A stretch of 64,000 nt of DNA from Oscillospiraceae bacterium (lineage in GTDB: Bacteria; Bacillota; Clostridia; Oscillospirales; Acutalibacteraceae): the NCBI GenBank assembly GCA_015065685.1, contig SVPU01000002.1, forward strand, positions 62,001-126,000, read 5' to 3'. Below the pieces are notes generated by a model, which was not told where the DNA came from, searched no databases, and saw only the letters and a program-made list of their open reading frames with translations. Positions 60,272 to 64,000 of this stretch are shown here, piece by piece (position 1 is the first letter of the stretch; each line of letters begins with the position of its first letter). The translations under genes were made by a program, and so were the position numbers.

Positions 60272-60475
60272 ATGTTCGATAAAATTTGTTTGATTCTTAT
60301 TATAATCGGTGCGCTCAACTGGGGTCTTGTTGGTCTCTTTGAGTTCGACTTGGTTGCTTGGGCATTTGGTGGACCGACAGCGCTTATCAGCCGAATTGTT
60401 TACACCGTTATAGCATTGGCGGGAATCTGGTGCATTTCACTTTTATTCCGCAACAGAACCGAGGCCGGAGATTAA
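60272..60475 (+). CDS. DUF378 small membrane protein (YuzA-like)
   Basis: A 67-residue protein with two transmembrane helices (about 5-25 and 38-58) and the family motif IIGALNWGLVGLFEFDLVAWAFGG. Function is unknown. The track start at 60236 lies before the ribosome site. ATG 60272 follows AAAGGAG with proper spacing. It stands between the rpsR terminator and its own terminator, so it is probably a single-gene unit, though no clear promoter was found. Confidence 0.87.
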   Translation: MFDKICLILIIIGALNWGLVGLFEFDLVAWAFGGPTALISRIVYTVIALAGIWCISLLFRNRTEAGD

Positions 60476-60505
60476 AAAAAGGAGCGAGTAATCGCTCCTT
60501 TTTTT
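60474..60505. terminator. Bidirectional terminator between DUF378 and the NhaC-family gene
   Basis: AAAAAAAGGAGCGA-GTAA-TCGCTCCTTTTTTT is a perfect palindrome with a 4-base loop; T runs in both directions serve both convergent genes. Confidence 0.95.
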
Positions 60506-60519
60506 ATACATATTTTAAT

Positions 60520-62121
60520 TTATGCAGCCTTCTTTGTGAAAACTTTGATTCCAAACAATGTTAAAATAGTTAATACAACACCAATTGGTAATACGATAAC
60601 CCAATTTGAAACAAAGCCTGAAATGATGTAGCACACAAATGAAATACCTGCAACGGTTAATGAATAAGGCATCTGGGTTGAAACGTGGTTAATATGGTCG
60701 CACTGTGCACCTGCAGATGACATAATTGTTGTATCCGAAATCGGTGAGCAGTGGTCGCCGCAAACGGAACCCGCAAGGCAAGCAGACATACCAATAATAC
60801 CGAGTGTGCTGCCAACAGGGAAAATTGCAAGAACAATAGGAATTAAGATACCGAAGGTTCCCCAAGATGTACCTGTTGCGAAAGATATACCACAAGCAAC
60901 CAAGAAGATAATTGCGGGTAAGAAATTGCTTAAGCCTTCAGCGCCGGAAAGAGCGAGCTTTACAAATGTGTCAGACTCTAAAAGACCGGTCATATTCTTA
61001 AGAGCTGTTGCAAGTGTTAAAATAAGAATTGCAGGCACCATTGCCTTAAAGCCCTTAGGAATACAAGCCATTGCCTGTTTAAAGGTTACAAGTCTTCTTG
61101 CAATGAAATAAATCATAACGAAAATCAATGTAATAAGTCCGCCCCAAGGAAGACCAACTGTGGCATCAGTATTACCGAATGCTTCAGCAAATCCAAGACC
61201 GCCTGACTGACCTATGTAATAAAGTGCATAAACACATACGCCAATAAGTACTACAATTGGGAGAATGAGGTCGATAACTTTTGCATGTGATTTATCAAGA
61301 ATTTCTTCCTCATCATATTCAACCTCATCTTCATCCTTAACCTCGCCGCCGAATGTGAAAAGGTCGCCCTTTAAAGCATTTGCTTCGTGTAAACGCATCG
61401 GGCCGTAATCAAACTTCATAAGAGTGATTGCGATGATAAATACGAATGTTAAAAGTGAATAGAAGTTAAAAGGAATTGCCTTAATAAAGAGTGAAAGACC
61501 ATCCTGACCTTCAGGAACATACTCAGAAACTGCAGCAGCCCAAGAAGAAATCGGAGCAATCATACATATCGGAGCGGCGGTAGCATCAATAAGATAAGAA
61601 AGCTTTGCGCGTGAGATTTTAGCCTCGTCAGTTACAGGACGCATTACAGCACCAACTGTAAGGCAGTTGAAATAGTCGTCAATGAAAATAAGCACACCAA
61701 ATGCAAATGTTGCAAGCGAAGCACCAATTCTTCCCTTAACATGCTTTGCAGCCCATCTACCAAACGCCTGTGAACCGCCCGCATTATTGAGTAATGCAAC
61801 AATAACGCCAAGAACCACAAGGAAAATAAAGATACCTGCTGTTCCTGAAACAGAAGCGATTAAACCATCGTTTGTGATACTGTCAACAGTTTTAAGAGGA
61901 CTAAATCCATTAGCAAGCAAGCCACCCACTAAAACGCCCACAAACAGTGAAGAATAAACCTCTTTTGTGATAAGTGCTAAACCGATAGCAACTACAGGGG
62001 GAAATAATGACCATAGCGTTCCAACGGGGTCGGTAATTTTACCTGTGAATGCACAAAGCACACCGAATCCGATAACGAATGCTAAAATCAAAATTTTTGA
62101 GATAACGTTTTTCGTCTTCAT
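60520..62121 (-). CDS. NhaC-family transporter under lysine riboswitch, putative lysine importer (LysW-type)
   Basis: Polytopic membrane protein of 533 residues with about 12 hydrophobic segments and the NhaC-family signatures IDDYFNCLTVGAVMRPVTD (near 150) and ATGTSWGTFGILIPIVLAI (near 425), then GSVCGDHCSPISDTTIMSSAG. By sequence it would be called a Na+/H+ antiporter. However, its leader is a full lysine riboswitch, and NhaC-family members with such leaders have been predicted to carry lysine (LysW). An acidic loop (DEDEVEYDEEE, near 270) is notable. The track start at 62199 runs into the riboswitch; ATG 62121 follows GGAGAG. Confidence 0.87.
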   Translation of the reverse strand: MKTKNVISKILILAFVIGFGVLCAFTGKITDPVGTLWSLFPPVVAIGLALITKEVYSSLFVGVLVGGLLANGFSPLKTVDSITNDGLIASVSGTAGIFIFLVVLGVIVALLNNAGGSQAFGRWAAKHVKGRIGASLATFAFGVLIFIDDYFNCLTVGAVMRPVTDEAKISRAKLSYLIDATAAPICMIAPISSWAAAVSEYVPEGQDGLSLFIKAIPFNFYSLLTFVFIIAITLMKFDYGPMRLHEANALKGDLFTFGGEVKDEDEVEYDEEEILDKSHAKVIDLILPIVVLIGVCVYALYYIGQSGGLGFAEAFGNTDATVGLPWGGLITLIFVMIYFIARRLVTFKQAMACIPKGFKAMVPAILILTLATALKNMTGLLESDTFVKLALSGAEGLSNFLPAIIFLVACGISFATGTSWGTFGILIPIVLAIFPVGSTLGIIGMSACLAGSVCGDHCSPISDTTIMSSAGAQCDHINHVSTQMPYSLTVAGISFVCYIISGFVSNWVIVLPIGVVLTILTLFGIKVFTKKAA

Positions 62122-62142
62122 TTTTTTCTCTCCTTTAAAATA

Positions 62143-62343
62143 ATAAAAACCGCGATGCACAGCACCACGGTTAAACTTGAAGTTTAGATAGCGCTCCACA
62201 TCTGTGACAGTCGGTTACATATTCTGTAACAAACCAACAACGGCTATGAACAGCTTCCCCGTTGTTTCGGCGATATCCCCTTTTGTGCACCCGAGCCTGT
62301 CCGCCAAAAAGAGCACTACTAATGAATAACGCACCTCTATCGG
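62143..62343 (-). ncRNA. Lysine riboswitch with terminator expression platform
   Basis: On the minus strand the L-box landmarks appear in order: GATAGAGGTGCG (P1 and conserved start), TTAGTA, AAGGGGATATCGCCGAAA, ACTGTCACAG and GTGGAGCGCTATC closing P1. After it, ACCGTGGTGC pairs with GCATCGCGGT (10 pairs with G-U) followed by TTTTTATT, a terminator (62143-62172) just before the coding start. The intervening AACTTCAAGTTT could take part in switching. By analogy with known L-boxes, lysine should turn expression off. Confidence 0.95.
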
Positions 62344-62356
62344 TATTTATACGAAA

Positions 62357-62385
62357 ATAATATCATATTTTGCGATAAATGTCAA
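62357..62385 (-). promoter_or_regulatory. Promoter of the lysine-riboswitch transporter
   Basis: TTGACA (62380-62385), 17-base spacer, TATTAT (62357-62362), leading directly into the riboswitch. The -35 is just downstream of the uvrC stop. Confidence 0.82.
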
Positions 62386-62405
62386 CACATTAAAGCGTTA
62401 AAACA

Positions 62406-64000
62406 CTAAATATTGTTATAAAACCTGAAAATATTTTCTGCAACATCTTTATTAATGGTTTTTACGGTGCATAATTCTTCAACAGTTGCATTTTTAATTT
62501 TTTTAATGCTTCCAAAATGCTTTAGCAGCACCTCTGCCCTACTTTTTCCAACACCCTTAATATTCAACAGTTCAGATTTTAAAGTGTTTTTAGAATGCAA
62601 GGATTTATGATAACCAATTGCAAAACGGTGCACTTCATTTTGAATATTTGTGATAAGTGTGAAGCATTTACGGTTTGATTTAATTGAAATATCACCGCCC
62701 GTTGTAGCAATTGCTCTAGTTCTGTGCTTAGAATCCTTAACCATACCAAAAATCGGAACATTGATATTATATTTTTGAAAAATCGGCAAAACGGCATTGA
62801 TTTGACCCACGGCGCCATCAAGCAAAATCAAATCAGGCAGAATTTTAAAGGCTTCATCCTCCCCTTTTTCATACTCATTAAACCGTCTGTCCAAAACCTC
62901 GGCCATTGAACGATAATCATCCTGACCAACAAAGCCTTTAATTTTAAATTTGCGATAGAACTGCTTAAGGGGTCTAGCATCCTTAAAAACAATCATACCC
63001 GCGACGTTATCACTGCCCGCCGTGTTGGAAATATCGTAAGATTCTATATATCTCGGCACGGTTTCAAGCCCCAAAAGCTGCGCCAATTCATTCAAAGCGC
63101 CCATTTCTCTGCCCGTTCTTTCGGTAACCTCCGAAAGATTTTCTGCAGCATTGCTCTGGCACATTCTAAGAATTTTAAGCTGCTCTCCCCTTTGCGGATT
63201 TAAAAACTGCACATTATGACCCGATTTTTCACTGAGCCATCTCTCAGTTAAGCAAAAATCATCGTTGCAGTCAATTAAAATGCGCGGTGGAATATCATTT
63301 GCGTTAGAATAATAAACGCTCAAAAACTCATTATAAATCGATGATTTATCAACAAAACCGTCAATTATAAAATTCTTTTTATCAACTAAACGATAATTGC
63401 GGAAGATTAAAACTGCAACGCAGGCCTTTTCGCCAATTAAAACCGAAGAAAAAACATCCTGCGATTTATAAGAAATGCTAACAACCTTTTGATGCTCTTT
63501 AATTTTGTTTATTGCATTAATTCTGTCGCGAAGTCTCGCTGCAGTTTCAAACTGCAGATTTTCTGCCGCGGCATTCATTTTTTCGGTTAAGAATTCAATC
63601 GAATTTTTACCGTTTTCGCCGAATTTGATAAAATCCTTTGCCGATTCTATTGTCTCGAGATAATCCTCTAGGGATATATTACCCTTACAAGGCGCATCAC
63701 AAAGCCCTATGTGGTAATTCAAACAAGGTTTTGAGGGGTTATCAAAGCTGCGGTTACAATTCGGCAACTTGAAAATCTTTCTTGCTTCGTCAACCGTTTC
63801 CTTAACAACAAAGCCCGAATTATATGGGCCTATATAATCATCCTTTTCCGAAACAATTTTTGCCGATTCAATTTTCGGCCATTTGTCATTCGTTATTTTA
63901 ATGTATGAATAGCCCTTATCATCCTTAAGCAAAATGTTATATTTCGGTTGATGCTGTTTAATGAGTGAATTTTCTAAAATTAGCGCTTCGAACTCACTAT
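62406..64000 (-). CDS. uvrC: Excinuclease ABC subunit C, partial (5' end beyond window)
   Basis: UvrC makes the two incisions of nucleotide excision repair. The frame continues upstream of the track start (a TTG at 63932) to the window edge, reading EFEALILENSLIKQHQPKYN, the end of the GIY-YIG nuclease domain, so the true start is outside. The in-window part includes the four-cysteine segment NCNRSFDNPSKPCLNYHIGLCDAPC, a UVR motif (NAAAENLQFETAARLRD), the RNase H-like nuclease (SYDISNTAGSDNVAGMIVF) and C-terminal helix-hairpin-helix repeats (GVGKSRAEVLLKHFGS). About 531 of roughly 600 residues are present. Confidence 0.95.
   Translation of the reverse strand, partial: SEFEALILENSLIKQHQPKYNILLKDDKGYSYIKITNDKWPKIESAKIVSEKDDYIGPYNSGFVVKETVDEARKIFKLPNCNRSFDNPSKPCLNYHIGLCDAPCKGNISLEDYLETIESAKDFIKFGENGKNSIEFLTEKMNAAAENLQFETAARLRDRINAINKIKEHQKVVSISYKSQDVFSSVLIGEKACVAVLIFRNYRLVDKKNFIIDGFVDKSSIYNEFLSVYYSNANDIPPRILIDCNDDFCLTERWLSEKSGHNVQFLNPQRGEQLKILRMCQSNAAENLSEVTERTGREMGALNELAQLLGLETVPRYIESYDISNTAGSDNVAGMIVFKDARPLKQFYRKFKIKGFVGQDDYRSMAEVLDRRFNEYEKGEDEAFKILPDLILLDGAVGQINAVLPIFQKYNINVPIFGMVKDSKHRTRAIATTGGDISIKSNRKCFTLITNIQNEVHRFAIGYHKSLHSKNTLKSELLNIKGVGKSRAEVLLKHFGSIKKIKNATVEELCTVKTINKDVAENIFRFYNNI

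Noticed and set aside
1-64000. CRISPR arrays, tRNA or rRNA genes, insertion sequences
   Set aside because: No regularly spaced repeats, cloverleaf-type sequences, rRNA segments or transposase-like frames were seen on either strand.

Overview
The window is AT-rich, gene-dense bacterial chromosome from a low-GC Gram-positive organism of class Clostridia. An Oscillospiraceae/Ruminococcaceae-like lineage is my inference. Support comes from spore genes (spoIIM, bofA, yabP, yabQ, a spoVB-type flippase), addAB, a T-box, a lysine riboswitch, a Re-citrate-synthase-type enzyme, and cohesin and dockerin modules. I see no tRNA, rRNA, CRISPR array, IS element or prophage. Almost every gene is on the minus strand. 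The exceptions are a lone SDR gene (12.3 kb) and the rpsF-ssb-rpsR-DUF378 group (59.2-60.5 kb). Two genes are cut by the window edges: asnA on the left (3' end missing) and uvrC on the right (5' end missing).

Layout, in direction of transcription (right to left unless noted). 62.4-64 kb: uvrC. 60.5-62.4 kb: an NhaC-family transporter behind a lysine riboswitch. 59.0-60.5 kb (plus strand): rpsF-ssb-rpsR and a small DUF378 membrane protein. 57.5-59.0 kb: coaX and an ECF S-component, probably pantothenate salvage. 52.3-57.5 kb: Re-citrate synthase, GntR regulator, aconitase and isocitrate dehydrogenase, the oxidative branch from oxaloacetate and acetyl-CoA to 2-oxoglutarate, with a palindromic operator on the promoter. 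41.7-52.2 kb: recJ, rel, dtd, an MBL hydrolase, hemZ, a uridine-kinase-like protein, a zinc-ribbon protein, an MTA/SAH nucleosidase and a SpoVB-like flippase. 39.4-41.6 kb: hup, rqcP, yabP, yabQ, divIC, yabR. 37.4-39.3 kb: an unpaired fumarase alpha subunit and an rRNA methyltransferase.

23.8-37.3 kb looks like one very long operon: nusB-xseA-xseB-ispA-dxs-tlyA-nadK-argR-recN-tyrS, then a hydrolase, a lipoprotein, a DUF1015 protein and a HAD phosphatase. It has one strong promoter and one clear terminator. 20.2-23.8 kb holds the most striking pair: a secreted dockerin-tagged glucosaminidase followed by a membrane-anchored cohesin protein. 13.1-20.2 kb: bofA, addB, addA. 10.4-11.9 kb: spoIIM-xerD. 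2.3-10.3 kb: murI, a YwiB-like protein, argS, pncB, a lipoprotein, lon, engB. 1-2.3 kb: asnS-asnA behind an asparagine T-box.

Most of the content is housekeeping: translation, DNA repair, isoprenoid and NAD synthesis, and sporulation. The most novel candidate is the cohesin/dockerin pair, which looks like a cellulosome-type docking device used to hold a cell-wall hydrolase at the organism's own membrane. Other points of interest are two enzymes with altered active-site positions (the Xer recombinase and glutamate racemase), the GntR operator overlapping a perfect promoter, and the riboswitch that reassigns an apparent Na+/H+ antiporter to lysine transport.
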